From contig JAUZRW010000053.1 of NCBI GenBank assembly GCA_030950085.1, positions 1-36,414 on the forward strand: a DNA stretch of 36,414 nucleotides, written 5' to 3'. Positions within the stretch are counted from its first letter, which is position 1. The number at the start of each line of letters is the position of its first letter. This DNA comes from Anaerolineae bacterium. GTDB lineage: Bacteria; Chloroflexota; Anaerolineae; Aggregatilineales; Phototrophicaceae. Below the pieces are notes generated by a model. The model was not told the DNA's origin and did not search any database. It was given only the letters and a program-made list of their open reading frames with translations. A program made the position numbers and the translations under genes. Positions 23,379 through 32,322 of the stretch are shown here, in pieces.

Positions 23379-24473
23379 TCACACTTTCTGCCAAGCGAAC
23401 AAATAATAATTGCCGTTTTCTATCTGTTGGATACGCTCTAAGTACAAGTTTGGTTTTTTCATCTGCTTCGTGATGCCGCGTGCATTACCCAAGGCTTTAT
23501 CGAGCGATTTGCCCATGCGTCCTAATAAACGACAATGATGCAAATGGGCATAACTCTGAGCCGTGATGGTTTGTTCGGCGACTTCTTTTAATTGCTGCTG
23601 CCGTAACACCAATGCTTTATCTGTGTCACCTAGCAGTTCGTAAAATTCACAGAGATGGTTGTAATAACTTTCGCGGCGCGGCAGATTATGATGCTCATAT
23701 TCTGCGAGACCTTGCTGCAATAAATTTTGCGCCTCGCCATTATTCCCTATTCGACGCTGTAACATCGCTTGCCACAGAAAATTACTAGCGACTGCTCGTA
23801 ACATATTGCCATGATAAGCATGTTTGCCACTTTCAGCCGCATAACTCAATGCCAAGTGTAAGTCGCCCTGTGCATACGCAATTTCTGATAAGAGGGCATT
23901 CGATTGTGTCATCCGATAGGTATTGCCAAAGGATTCGACCAATCCTACTTGAACTGTCTTTTTAGCGTCATCAAATTGTTGCAATTCCATCGCAATCTCG
24001 ACGCGCAAGAAGCGCAAACGCAAATGCGAGTCATGATCCATCGGCACATCATTTTCGATACTGTTAAGCAAATCTAGTATGGCATCCATATAGCCAAAAA
24101 CATCATAATCTTTATAGGCATAACCCAGATTGCACAATATCCGTGAGCGTACCGGACACGCCTCGTTTTCAGGGCGATAAACGCGCGTTGCAATGCGAAT
24201 CGCACGGTCTAGCCCAATTTTCGATTCGGCTTTTTTGAAGATGAAGATTTCCGCACAATTGCTATCAAGGAACAATTCCCAACACGGCTCATTGATACGC
24301 TGTGCAATCGCTAAGGCTCGCTCGAAGTGCTTGAGTGCCTCATCATAGTGTCCACTATTGATACAACGCCAGCCATCATGGTAGCCATTGACCAGCTTCA
24401 AGCGTTGGCTATCGTTTTGCTGTTGTGCTGTGCGCTCAAAATCACGCATCCAAGACCAAATATTGACATACAT
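23379..24473 (-). CDS. Tetratricopeptide-repeat protein
   Basis: A 364-residue soluble helical protein. TPR-type units are visible, for example GWRCINSGHYDEALKHFERA at about residues 34-53, then LLSEIAYAQGDLHLALSYA, AMLQRRIGNNGEAQNLLQQG and CEFYELLGDTDKALVLRQQQ. The family mediates protein contacts; no enzymatic domain is attached. It precedes the GAF-PAS kinase on the same strand and may belong to the same transcription unit. It has no strong ribosome binding site. Confidence 0.85.
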   Translation of the reverse strand: MYVNIWSWMRDFERTAQQQNDSQRLKLVNGYHDGWRCINSGHYDEALKHFERALAIAQRINEPCWELFLDSNCAEIFIFKKAESKIGLDRAIRIATRVYRPENEACPVRSRILCNLGYAYKDYDVFGYMDAILDLLNSIENDVPMDHDSHLRLRFLRVEIAMELQQFDDAKKTVQVGLVESFGNTYRMTQSNALLSEIAYAQGDLHLALSYAAESGKHAYHGNMLRAVASNFLWQAMLQRRIGNNGEAQNLLQQGLAEYEHHNLPRRESYYNHLCEFYELLGDTDKALVLRQQQLKEVAEQTITAQSYAHLHHCRLLGRMGKSLDKALGNARGITKQMKKPNLYLERIQQIENGNYYLFAWQKV

Positions 24474-24865
24474 TGTCGCACTTCATTTCTGGTTATCTGT
24501 GCGCTTAATCGTATCACGAACTTTAGTTTTGCCAACTGAAAAAAGCCTGTTTTGGAAGTGCCAAAATGCCAAGTCACCCAAAATAAAGTATCAACGAATA
24601 CATTATGAATGATGTTTCCACAAAGATTTGCCAAATAGCGTTTAACTTTCGGCAAGACATGATAGCACGTATAATATCTGTAATGTGTAGCGTTCGAGGA
24701 TTTTTGAAAAAGCATAACGCAGAGAAACGGAGAATCAGAGACGCAGAGTATGGTTTTGGAATAGGATTCTTTGTGTCCTTTGTGGTTCATCTGTTTTTCA
24801 TTTTTTCGATATTCTACAGCAAAGCCAAAAACTGTAAACTAAAAACTGTAAACTGAGACTTTCTT
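24474..24865. other. Gene-free stretch before radA
   Basis: A 392-base stretch between divergent genes. It holds a dispersed repeat (24706-24789) and a tandem duplication of AAAACTGTAAACT (about 24829-24854) directly before the radA ribosome binding region. TATAAT at 24670 may be a -10 box. The short frames here fall in the repeat and are not convincing genes. Confidence 0.55.
24706..24789 (+). repeat. Dispersed AACGCAGAG…CTTTGTGG repeat, copy 3
   Basis: AAAGCATAACGCAGAGAAAC is followed by GACGCAGAG, then GGAATAGGATTCTTTGTGTC and CTTTGTGGTTCATCTG. The central GAATAGGATTCTTnGTGTCC also occurs in the copy at 20141. On the minus strand it reads as an HKGHKE-type peptide, a common artefact of this repeat. 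Confidence 0.65.
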
Positions 24866-26251
24866 ATGCCCAAAGTACGCACAAAATACGTTTGCTCTAA
24901 TTGTAATTGGCAAGGACCCGCACCAATGGGACGTTGCCCGAATTGCAAAGAATTTGGCACTGTCGAAGCGGTAGTCGAAGAAGTCCGTAAATCGAGCGCA
25001 AAAGCAAAACAGAATCGCCAACCTATCGGGACAAATCGCGCTCAACCGCAAAAACTCAAAGATGTCGATATGCGCGAACATGACCGCCTCTATGTGCCGA
25101 TGCAAGAGTTCAGCCGTGTTCTCGGTGGCGGACTCGTACCGGGTAGTATCTTGCTTTTAGGTGGCGAACCGGGTTCTGGAAAGTCAACAATTATGATTCA
25201 AGTAGCATCATTATTAGCAAACGAACATGGCACAGTCCTCTATGTCAGTGGTGAGGAAAGTTCGCGCCAAATCAAAATGCGTGCGGAGCGTTTAGGCATT
25301 CACGCCGATGACCTCTATCTACTGACCGAAACCAATCTTGGCAATATCTTTGAGCATGTTAATCAACTCGACCCTGTGGTGCTGATTGTCGATAGCATCC
25401 AGACCACGTATTCTGAAGAGTTAGACTCGTCACCGGGACTCGTCTCGCAAGTCCGTGAGTGTGCTAGTCGTTTGCAAGGCTTGGCGAAATCAGCAGGGGT
25501 GACAGTTTTCATGATTGGGCATGTCACCAAAGAAGGCAATATCGCGGGACCCCGTGTGCTAGAACATATCGTTGATACAGTGATGTATTTAGAGGGCGAC
25601 CTCTTGCAGCAATTCCGATTATTACGCACAGTGAAAAATCGTTTTGGGGCAACTAGCGAAGTCGGTGTTTTTGAGATGGTCGGTAGTGGCATGATTGAAG
25701 TGCCAAATCCGTCGGAGGCTTTTTTAGCGGAACGGGTTGTCAATGCACCGGGTAGCGCGATTGCTGTCACCATGGAAGGAACACGTCCGCTATTGGTAGA
25801 AGTACAAGCCCTCACGAACCCGACAGCTTTTGGGAATGCGCGGCGCACAAGCAACGGCATTGATTATAACCGTTTACTCTTGTTGACGGCGGTACTAGGC
25901 AAACGAATGGGAATGCGTCTTTTTGAGCAAGATATTTTCGTGAATGTCGTCGGCGGTCTCAAAATTGATGAACCTGCCAGTGATTTAGGCACAGCGATTG
26001 CGATTGCATCCAGCTATTACGAAAAATCGCTGCCGGCAGATATGGCGTTTATCGGCGAAATCGGACTCAGTGGCGAGATTCGCACAGTGAATCAATTAGG
26101 AATGCGCCTCAATGAAGCCTCGAAAATTGGCTTTAAGCGCGTCATGATTCCCAAAATGCGCCGTAAAATAGATGATATTCCGCCCAAATTAAAATTGATT
26201 GAGGTGCGTAATATTGCCGATGCCTTCCGTGCTGCCATGCCAGATGACTGA
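24866..26251 (+). CDS. radA: DNA repair protein RadA
   Basis: RadA (Sms) is a RecA-like helicase that promotes branch migration in recombinational repair. The 461 residues have the family order: a C4 zinc finger (Cys10, Cys13, Cys24, Cys27), Walker A GEPGSGKST (100-108), VLYVSGEES, Walker B VVLIVDSIQT, the RadA-specific KNRFG motif (257-261) and a C-terminal Lon-like domain (about 290-455) ending near FRAAMPDD. The usual length is about 450. The start is certain because the zinc finger begins immediately. It is convergent with the decarboxylase gene, with a palindromic repeat between them. Confidence 0.97.
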   Translation: MPKVRTKYVCSNCNWQGPAPMGRCPNCKEFGTVEAVVEEVRKSSAKAKQNRQPIGTNRAQPQKLKDVDMREHDRLYVPMQEFSRVLGGGLVPGSILLLGGEPGSGKSTIMIQVASLLANEHGTVLYVSGEESSRQIKMRAERLGIHADDLYLLTETNLGNIFEHVNQLDPVVLIVDSIQTTYSEELDSSPGLVSQVRECASRLQGLAKSAGVTVFMIGHVTKEGNIAGPRVLEHIVDTVMYLEGDLLQQFRLLRTVKNRFGATSEVGVFEMVGSGMIEVPNPSEAFLAERVVNAPGSAIAVTMEGTRPLLVEVQALTNPTAFGNARRTSNGIDYNRLLLLTAVLGKRMGMRLFEQDIFVNVVGGLKIDEPASDLGTAIAIASSYYEKSLPADMAFIGEIGLSGEIRTVNQLGMRLNEASKIGFKRVMIPKMRRKIDDIPPKLKLIEVRNIADAFRAAMPDD

Positions 26252-26283
26252 AACGTAATAGTTATCTATACGCTGTTTAGTCG

Positions 26284-26352
26284 CGGACGAGATGTATCTC
26301 ATCCCTACGGTTCAAAAATTATATTTCGTAGGGGCTGGCTTCTGCCTGTCCG
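26284..26352. repeat. Double-hairpin palindromic repeat, copy C
   Basis: GGACGAGATGTATCTCATCC (26285-26304; one mismatched pair) is followed by CTACGG. After about 22 bases comes CGTAGGGGCTGGCTTCTGCC and TGTCC, a decayed second hairpin. The layout and the CCCTAC…GTAGGG core match copies A and B. It lies between the convergent radA and decarboxylase genes. Confidence 0.65.
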
Positions 26353-26371
26353 ACGTAATTCTCACGGATAA

Positions 26372-27787
26372 TTAATGAGAAGTGACGACATTCTGCATGG
26401 TATCCCACAATGCCTGAACATGCTCTAAGGTTGTCGTCTCAGCACCAATTGAAATCCGCACCATCCATTGCCCATTTAATTTAGCTGGTGTGAGATACGC
26501 TGCCCCACTGCTGTTTATTTCATGCACCCAATTGAGCGTGTGAACATCAAGTTCAGCCGCTTCAAGCCCTGCTGGAATATGGCGTACACAGATTGTTTGC
26601 AAAGAGACAGGCGCTAATATGTCCCATTCTGGCGTGGCTTCGATTTGTTGATAGAGCCACTGTGCATTGTCCATATCGCGGCGAATACGTGCCTGTAAGC
26701 CACTGACACCCTGTTCTCGGATAAGACACCATAATTTAAGCGCCCGAAAACGCCGCCCTAGCGGAATACCCCAATCTCGATAATTTTTTGCCTCGCCATC
26801 TGCCGAAGTTTGCAAATAACTCGGATTGGTGGACATAACACGGACGAGATGCTCGGACTTGCGCGTGTAAAATAATGAACAATCAAAAATGACCCCTAAC
26901 CATTTATGGGGATTGAGAACCAACGAGTCCGCGCCTTCAATACCGTCCCACATCCATCGACATTCTGGCAAAATCATTGCTGAACCTGCCATAGCAGCAT
27001 CGACATGCAGCCACATATCATGAGTTTTTGCTAAATGAGCGATATCGGCAATCGGGTCAATTGCGGTTGTCGTGGTTGTCCCTGTAGTGGCAATGATGGC
27101 ACAGGGCGTAAAACCCGCGCTGATATCTTTCTGTATCGCGTCCTCTAAGCACTTGATGTTCAAAGCAAAATGTTCGTCTGTTTCGATGAATCGCAGGTGG
27201 TCTAAGCCAAAGCCAGCTAATAATGCCGCTTTCTTGACCGAGCTATGACTCTGAATGGATGAATAAACAATGAATGGCGATTGTTGCCCCTGAAAGCCTG
27301 TATTCATCTGACTATAGTTTGATGACTGTTCTCGCGCACAGAGCAAGGCAACGAGTGTTGATGTCGAAGCAGTATCTTGGATGACACCTTCCCACGCCGT
27401 TGATAAGCCCACCATTTGGCGAAGCCAATCTGTCGTTAACTCTTCAAGTTCCGTCAATGCGGGCATAGATTGCCAGTTGAGTCCGATTCCGCCTAAGCCC
27501 GAACTCATGAGGTCTCCCAATACGGATGCTAGAGTGGCATTAGAAGGAAAATAGGCAAAGTAATTAGGATGATTCCAGTGCGTGATGCCGGGCAAAATCT
27601 TTTCATTGAGGTCAGCTAAAATAGCATCAAATGACTCAGCCGATTCAGGTGGTTTGCTCGGTAAACTTTTTCGCACATCGCCCGGCTGAATTGTGGACAT
27701 GACAGGCAAATCATCGACAGTTGCTCTGTAATCTGCAATCCAATCAATCATTTGATGCCCAAATTTACGAAATTCCTCTGGGGTCAT
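26372..27787 (-). CDS. PLP-dependent decarboxylase (aromatic amino acid decarboxylase family)
   Basis: 471 residues, the usual length for group II decarboxylases. It starts with the family segment MTPEEFRKFGHQMIDWIADY and contains THWNHPNYFAYFPS, the cofactor-stacking His181 (SSIQSHSSVKKAA), Asp263 (HVDAAMAGSA) and the PLP-binding Lys295 (NPHKWLGVIFDCS). It most resembles aromatic L-amino acid decarboxylase (tryptophan, Tyr/DOPA) rather than glutamate decarboxylase, but the substrate cannot be fixed from the sequence, and some family members act as aldehyde synthases. GAGAGG lies close before the ATG. Confidence 0.92.
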   Translation of the reverse strand: MTPEEFRKFGHQMIDWIADYRATVDDLPVMSTIQPGDVRKSLPSKPPESAESFDAILADLNEKILPGITHWNHPNYFAYFPSNATLASVLGDLMSSGLGGIGLNWQSMPALTELEELTTDWLRQMVGLSTAWEGVIQDTASTSTLVALLCAREQSSNYSQMNTGFQGQQSPFIVYSSIQSHSSVKKAALLAGFGLDHLRFIETDEHFALNIKCLEDAIQKDISAGFTPCAIIATTGTTTTTAIDPIADIAHLAKTHDMWLHVDAAMAGSAMILPECRWMWDGIEGADSLVLNPHKWLGVIFDCSLFYTRKSEHLVRVMSTNPSYLQTSADGEAKNYRDWGIPLGRRFRALKLWCLIREQGVSGLQARIRRDMDNAQWLYQQIEATPEWDILAPVSLQTICVRHIPAGLEAAELDVHTLNWVHEINSSGAAYLTPAKLNGQWMVRISIGAETTTLEHVQALWDTMQNVVTSH

Positions 27788-27834
27788 AAACCTCTCTATT
27801 CACTATTGGATACCGTCGAATCGAAAATCGACAC

Positions 27835-28407
27835 TTAGGACTGGTCTGGGTTACGGAAGCGTACACTCGTCCGCAGGCGGGCAAACTCTATCTCATCGCC
27901 ATCGCGCAAACGATACTTCTGCTTGGCTGTTAACTGGAAGCCGTTAATACGAGTGCCATTCGTACTGCCCAAATCTTCAAGATAGAGATAACCATCTTTC
28001 AGTGTCATGATGGCATGTTTGCGCGATACACCAAAATGATAAGCACCAAACGGGGTCAAATCGAAATCGACAGCATTCGTATCCTCGCTTTCGACACCGC
28101 GCCCGATGGTAATCAGTTCTTCAATATTCAATGCCTTTTTCTGGTCACCAATACGGAAGATGATGCGCCAACCCGCCGATAAACGAGTCGTATTCGGCAA
28201 TGGTTCTCGATGCGGCATCGGTTTCGGTTGGAAGTCATCCGGCAAATTTAGCATTTCAGTTTGCTTTGGTTTTGGCGTAGCACCGCCTGTCACCTGCGTT
28301 TGCTGGTCAGAAATATTCTTCTCTTCCTCAGGTTTTTTGCTATCCGGCTGATTCATTACGTTGTTGTTTTCCTTGGGCATTAGATTTGTACCTATAGTCG
28401 ATGTCAT
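27835..28407 (-). CDS. FHA domain protein with a disordered N-terminus
   Basis: About 190 residues. A polar N-terminal half (Lys/Glu/Gln/Pro-rich, to about residue 95) is followed by one FHA domain: TIGRGVESED, FGVSRKHAIMTL, LEDLGSTNGTRINGFQL and RLRDGDEIEFARL. The phosphothreonine-binding residues are present. It is the third FHA gene in 8 kb. It is divergent from the polymer-forming protein gene, so the two may share regulation. The start is uncertain: ATG at 28407 or 28380. Confidence 0.85.
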   Translation of the reverse strand: MTSTIGTNLMPKENNNVMNQPDSKKPEEEKNISDQQTQVTGGATPKPKQTEMLNLPDDFQPKPMPHREPLPNTTRLSAGWRIIFRIGDQKKALNIEELITIGRGVESEDTNAVDFDLTPFGAYHFGVSRKHAIMTLKDGYLYLEDLGSTNGTRINGFQLTAKQKYRLRDGDEIEFARLRTSVRFRNPDQS

Positions 28408-28587
28408 GCTATATTCTACAATTGTGATGCAGAATGCCACTTTTTGCAACAACATAGCATGATAGAATAGGGACAAATAGCAAACTTATCTGAATTTGAT
28501 ACGATTTGCGACGACTTGGGCAACAGATACGTAGACTCTATAGAAAAAGTAATCTTTTGAACGTTCGACTGCGCGAGGGAATTTTCG

Positions 28588-30225
28588 ATGTCACGACATG
28601 CACTGATACGCCTCATACTGCTCATCAGTTTATTGCTGAGTGGGGGTCTAGTATTAGCCCGTGACATTCTAAATGCCAGTGAATGCACGGTGCCAGAAGA
28701 TACCATTATTGAAGGCACATTGTTTGTTTTGTGCCAAGATCTACACATTAATGGGCGCGTCAATGGGGATGTGATTGGGGTAGCAGTGCGTACTGAGATT
28801 GATGGCGATGTTTATGGCAATGTCTATTTGGTATCGAGCCAATTAGATGTCCGCGGACGCATCAGCAAAGATTTGCATTTTGGCGGAGTCGTTTTAAGAG
28901 TCAACCCTCCGCCTATGATTGATGAAACACTTGTCGAAGTTGAGAATAGTGATGGTGATGCCGCACCGGAATGGATTGGTGGCGGTCTCAAAGCTGTCTC
29001 TTTGAGTACAACGGTATTTGAGAACACCGTCATCGTTGATGGCATCCTGAATGCTGGCTATCAACTCGTCATTCATGGCGATGTGCGCGATGAAATTACA
29101 TTCTGGGGGTCAACACTATTGATTGATGGCACGATAACTGCCGATGTTTTTGCCACAGTCGGCAACCCCGAAGCCGAAAGCCGCACACTGGAAACACTCT
29201 TAATTCCATTCAAATTTGATGTTGAATTGTTGAATCCCGGTCTCTTGATTAGTGATAGCGCCCGTTTGGATGGCAATCTGCAATATAAAGGACCTGTTGC
29301 AGCAGATATTCAGGGCGAAGTAACAGGCAGCATTGACTTTCAGGCAAACCCACTGATGGTTATGCCCACCTTAGAAGAGCCGGGCAGTTTAAGTGTTTAT
29401 TTTTCAGAATTGGGGCGCGAGTTTACAACCTTGTTAGCGATTGGTGCGGTGGCGGTTTTTGCTGTACCGCGCTTCCTTGATGCGCCTTTGCATAATCTCC
29501 GCACACGCCCATTCTCTAGTTTTAGTGTTGGCATGTTAGCCTTTTTACTCTCATTTCCGGTGGTTTTGAGTGTCATGGTTCTGAGTGTTGTTATCATTTT
29601 CATTTTGCGTCTCGTTAATTTGGATGGATTGGTTGTTGTGGTTGGGCTAGTGCTAGGATTGGTGAATCTCGGTGGCGTGAGTCTCTTTTATTTTGTAGCG
29701 ATATTTGTCGCCCGCGCCTTGGTTGGGCTGGCGTTAGGACGCTTTCTGATGCGCTTGCTCTATCAAGATAGGGAAGGGATAATGTGGTCACTCGCCCAAC
29801 TCGCGCTGGGTTTGTTCATTCTTGCGGCAGTGGTTTCCTTACCGGTGATAGGCTTATTGTTTAATGCGGCGGCTTTGTTCATCGGGCTTGGAACGATTCT
29901 CAATGTGCTAGTGTTACAATTCCGTCGTTGGCGAGATGCTGCCCCTGTTCCTGCTCCAGCATGGTACGCCCCTGCGCCTGCTGTGACACCTCCGCACATT
30001 ACAGCGCCGGATAGACCGCGTGCTAAACTCATGCCTGCCCATGAAACGCCATCATTGGTGACTGACGAAGATGATGTTGAACCGCAAGCAGAAGCATCTG
30101 AAACACCTGCGCCTTTACCAACACCCACAGTCGATGAGCGTTATCCGCTTGTTGGTCCCGGTATGATTAATCTGCCGGATGGCTTTGATTTCGACTTTTT
30201 TGGAGATAGTCCATCAGATGACTAA
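28588..30225 (+). CDS. Exported polymer-forming (bactofilin-like) membrane protein
   Basis: 545 residues. An N-terminal signal peptide (about 1-24) is followed by a beta-helix-like domain (about 35-260) with repeated turns such as GRVNGDVIGVAVRTEIDGDVYGNVYLV, typical of polymer-forming (DUF583/bactofilin) domains. Then come several membrane helices (about 275-440) and a Pro/Ala-rich cytoplasmic or external tail. Bactofilin-like domains assemble filaments; here the domain lies outside the membrane, so it may scaffold the cell surface. GAGGG lies 8 bases before the ATG. Similar proteins are known in Chloroflexota and Firmicutes, without settled function. Confidence 0.85.
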   Translation: MSRHALIRLILLISLLLSGGLVLARDILNASECTVPEDTIIEGTLFVLCQDLHINGRVNGDVIGVAVRTEIDGDVYGNVYLVSSQLDVRGRISKDLHFGGVVLRVNPPPMIDETLVEVENSDGDAAPEWIGGGLKAVSLSTTVFENTVIVDGILNAGYQLVIHGDVRDEITFWGSTLLIDGTITADVFATVGNPEAESRTLETLLIPFKFDVELLNPGLLISDSARLDGNLQYKGPVAADIQGEVTGSIDFQANPLMVMPTLEEPGSLSVYFSELGREFTTLLAIGAVAVFAVPRFLDAPLHNLRTRPFSSFSVGMLAFLLSFPVVLSVMVLSVVIIFILRLVNLDGLVVVVGLVLGLVNLGGVSLFYFVAIFVARALVGLALGRFLMRLLYQDREGIMWSLAQLALGLFILAAVVSLPVIGLLFNAAALFIGLGTILNVLVLQFRRWRDAAPVPAPAWYAPAPAVTPPHITAPDRPRAKLMPAHETPSLVTDEDDVEPQAEASETPAPLPTPTVDERYPLVGPGMINLPDGFDFDFFGDSPSDD

Positions 30226-30237
30226 TAGTCACAGGTG

Positions 30238-31344
30238 TTAGGTCAAGCTATCATAGTCGTATTCTTTGAGGCGGTAGTTATGGCGCAGAGTATCAATTAA
30301 CATCTTTTCGCCGGATTCAACATCTTTGTAACGCCAATGCGTCCAGCCATTACAAGATTGCGTGCCTTTGAGTTGTTTACCCAGTTGATGTATCGACCCC
30401 TGATGACCATTATATTTTAGGCTGCCATTTTCCAGTATTTGAGCTTCATAGTCAGTTTTATCTAAATACAGTGTTTGCCCAATTTCTAAATAACCGTGCT
30501 TGATTAATTTGCGAAACTCAACTTTCGGCGGCTTGGTCTGTGCAAATGCTTGAAAGAGTCTATCGTTTGAGCTAATCGGCACAACAGATTCAATCCGTTG
30601 TCGAGATGGCTCAATATATTGTTCATCGCGTTCAATGCCAATCCAATTCATGTGTAAATATTTTGCCATAGCAGCCGTTGTGCCAGTGCCGGAAAAAGGG
30701 TCAAGCACGGTGTCGTTTGGTTTGCCAGCCGCCAGCAAAATACGTCGTAATAAGGCTTCGGGCTTCTGTGTAGAATGGAGTTTATTGCCACCGGCATCGC
30801 TGAGACGTTCACTTCGACTGGTGACGGGGATTTCCCACACACTACCAAGTTGTTTCTCATCATTAAATCGCTTCATCAATTGATAATTGAAGTGGTAGCT
30901 ACTTTTTTCTGATTTTTTCGCCCAGATGACAAATTCAACATCATTTTTCAAGCGTGTGCCATTGAAATTAGGCATGGCATTACGTTTATACCAAACCACC
31001 GTATTGAGCAACCAAAAACCGATATCTTGCATGATTTTGCCTACACGGAAAATATTATGATACGTCCCCGATACCCAAATGCTCGATTTTGGTTTCATCA
31101 CTGCACGCACAGCTTCTAACCATGCCACAGTGAATGAATCATAGGCTTGAAAGTCATCAAACTTATCCCACGCATCATTAACCGCATCCACTTTTGTTTG
31201 ATTGGGTCGCCACAGTTCCTTCTGCAATTGCAAGTTATACGGAGGGTCAGCAAAGACCACATCAACACTTTCACGCGGAAACGTTTTGAGTATGTCGATT
31301 GAATCCCCGTTTATAATTTGATTCAGTGGTAAGTTGTTTTTCAT
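30238..31344 (-). CDS. CcrM/HinfI-like adenine-N6 DNA methyltransferase (predicted GANTC)
   Basis: 368 residues in beta-class order: DPPY at 33-36 (motif IV), SSIWVSGTYHNIFRVG, and DPFSGTGTT at 215-223 (motif I). The C-terminal 80 residues (VEFRKLIKHGYLEIGQTLYL…GSIHQLGKQLKG…NGWTHW) are the RAMA-type domain characteristic of CcrM and M.HinfI, which methylate GANTC. No restriction enzyme is adjacent, so it is an orphan, possibly regulatory, enzyme. AAGGG lies 5 bases before the ATG at 31344 (ATG at 31347 and GTG at 31350 are alternatives). Two GANTC sites (31301, 31320) lie within the first 45 bases of the gene. It starts a few bases after the amidase stop, implying coupling. Confidence 0.93.
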   Translation of the reverse strand: MKNNLPLNQIINGDSIDILKTFPRESVDVVFADPPYNLQLQKELWRPNQTKVDAVNDAWDKFDDFQAYDSFTVAWLEAVRAVMKPKSSIWVSGTYHNIFRVGKIMQDIGFWLLNTVVWYKRNAMPNFNGTRLKNDVEFVIWAKKSEKSSYHFNYQLMKRFNDEKQLGSVWEIPVTSRSERLSDAGGNKLHSTQKPEALLRRILLAAGKPNDTVLDPFSGTGTTAAMAKYLHMNWIGIERDEQYIEPSRQRIESVVPISSNDRLFQAFAQTKPPKVEFRKLIKHGYLEIGQTLYLDKTDYEAQILENGSLKYNGHQGSIHQLGKQLKGTQSCNGWTHWRYKDVESGEKMLIDTLRHNYRLKEYDYDSLT

Positions 31345-31352
31345 CATCACCC

Positions 31353-32201
31353 TTAATCTGAGTTACACGTACAGCAAGTACAGTCAAGCGCCTCATCCGG
31401 TGGAATATAACCTGCTGTGCCTATTTGCAAATTAGCAGCCGCCGCAAATTCTGGCAAACGGCTAAAGAGGTTATCACCCGGACATTGAGTCAGCGCGTTA
31501 AAGGTGCGGTGGGCAGCAATATGTGATAATTGCAGACGATAGGCGACCCAAATCAACAAACGACGGGTGCTGGCTATTTGGGCATCGGTGGGGTGCTGAT
31601 TCATGAAATTGCCCAATAAACAGACCCCTAAACTGCCTGTGTTATAACTGGCAACATGCGTCCCACGAACTGTCCAATCACGCCCTTCATAAATCACACC
31701 TGTTCGTCCGACCATAAAATGATAGGCAACATCTGCCCAACCCCTGTCGATGCGGTGCAAGTCCTGAATGGCTTTAACGGTACGTAAATCGGTTTCTTCG
31801 TAAAAAGCAGCATGATGAATAATCGCTGTTTGATAGGCATCTTGTAATTCATTTTCGTAGATGAACCAGCCTTCGGGATTATCTTCGCTGTAGAAGCCAA
31901 ATTCGTTGATTGCTTCATGGTCAGGCACTAAAGCCCCCCACTCGGCACGACTAACAATTTGAGGGTGAGGCGGTGCTGGCTCAGGACTAGCAGTCGGTGT
32001 CGCAGTTTTGGCTATCGGTGTCTGCGATTCGCGGCTAAATTTTACCTCACGCCCCAATAAATAAGCGGCAGCACTGGCAGACCCACAAAGTCCGAGTGTT
32101 GCGACAGACCCTACCGCGCCGAGACCGAACAATATCTGACGGCGGCTGAACTGATGTTTTTTACTCGGATGATGTTTTACGGTTCTATCAAACATGGTCA
32201 T
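31353..32201 (-). CDS. Tat-exported N-acetylmuramoyl-L-alanine amidase (PGRP/Amidase_2)
   Basis: 282 residues. A twin-arginine signal (SRRQILFGLG followed by a hydrophobic stretch; about residues 19-47) is followed by a Thr/Pro linker and an Amidase_2/PGRP domain (about 82-265): IVSRAEWGA, zinc ligand AIIHHAA, VAYHFMVGRTGVIYEGRDWT, GSLGVCLLGNF and AHRTFNALTQCPGDNL with the second His and the Cys ligand. It would cut the amide between MurNAc and the peptide outside the membrane. The Cys-rich end (CTCCTC) is unusual. The methyltransferase gene follows within a few bases. Confidence 0.92.
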   Translation of the reverse strand: MTMFDRTVKHHPSKKHQFSRRQILFGLGAVGSVATLGLCGSASAAAYLLGREVKFSRESQTPIAKTATPTASPEPAPPHPQIVSRAEWGALVPDHEAINEFGFYSEDNPEGWFIYENELQDAYQTAIIHHAAFYEETDLRTVKAIQDLHRIDRGWADVAYHFMVGRTGVIYEGRDWTVRGTHVASYNTGSLGVCLLGNFMNQHPTDAQIASTRRLLIWVAYRLQLSHIAAHRTFNALTQCPGDNLFSRLPEFAAAANLQIGTAGYIPPDEALDCTCCTCNSD

Positions 32202-32246
32202 TCATCAATCAATTTCATACCACAGTGTAATATACTTTAAGGTGTA

Positions 32247-32316
32247 CTCGCTTGACTGTTACTTCGGGCGCACACGCGAGTACGCCCCTACCCAAATCAG
32301 GTCATCTGCGTAACGT
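32247..32316. repeat. Dispersed hairpin repeat (TTGACTGTTA…GCCCCTAC family), copy 2
   Basis: TTGACTGTTACTTCGGGCGC is followed by CGCCCCTAC and TGCGTAACG, in the same order and nearly the same spacing as the copy at 4332. GTACTCGC (32244-32251) and GCGAGTAC (32276-32283) form an extra perfect 8-bp inverted repeat here. Confidence 0.6.
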
Positions 32317-32322
32317 CAGTTA

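Noticed and set aside
24398-24790. A 130-codon minus-strand frame before radA
   Set aside because: Its start (NHKGHKE type) is the known artefact of the dispersed repeat, and it overlaps the start of the TPR gene.
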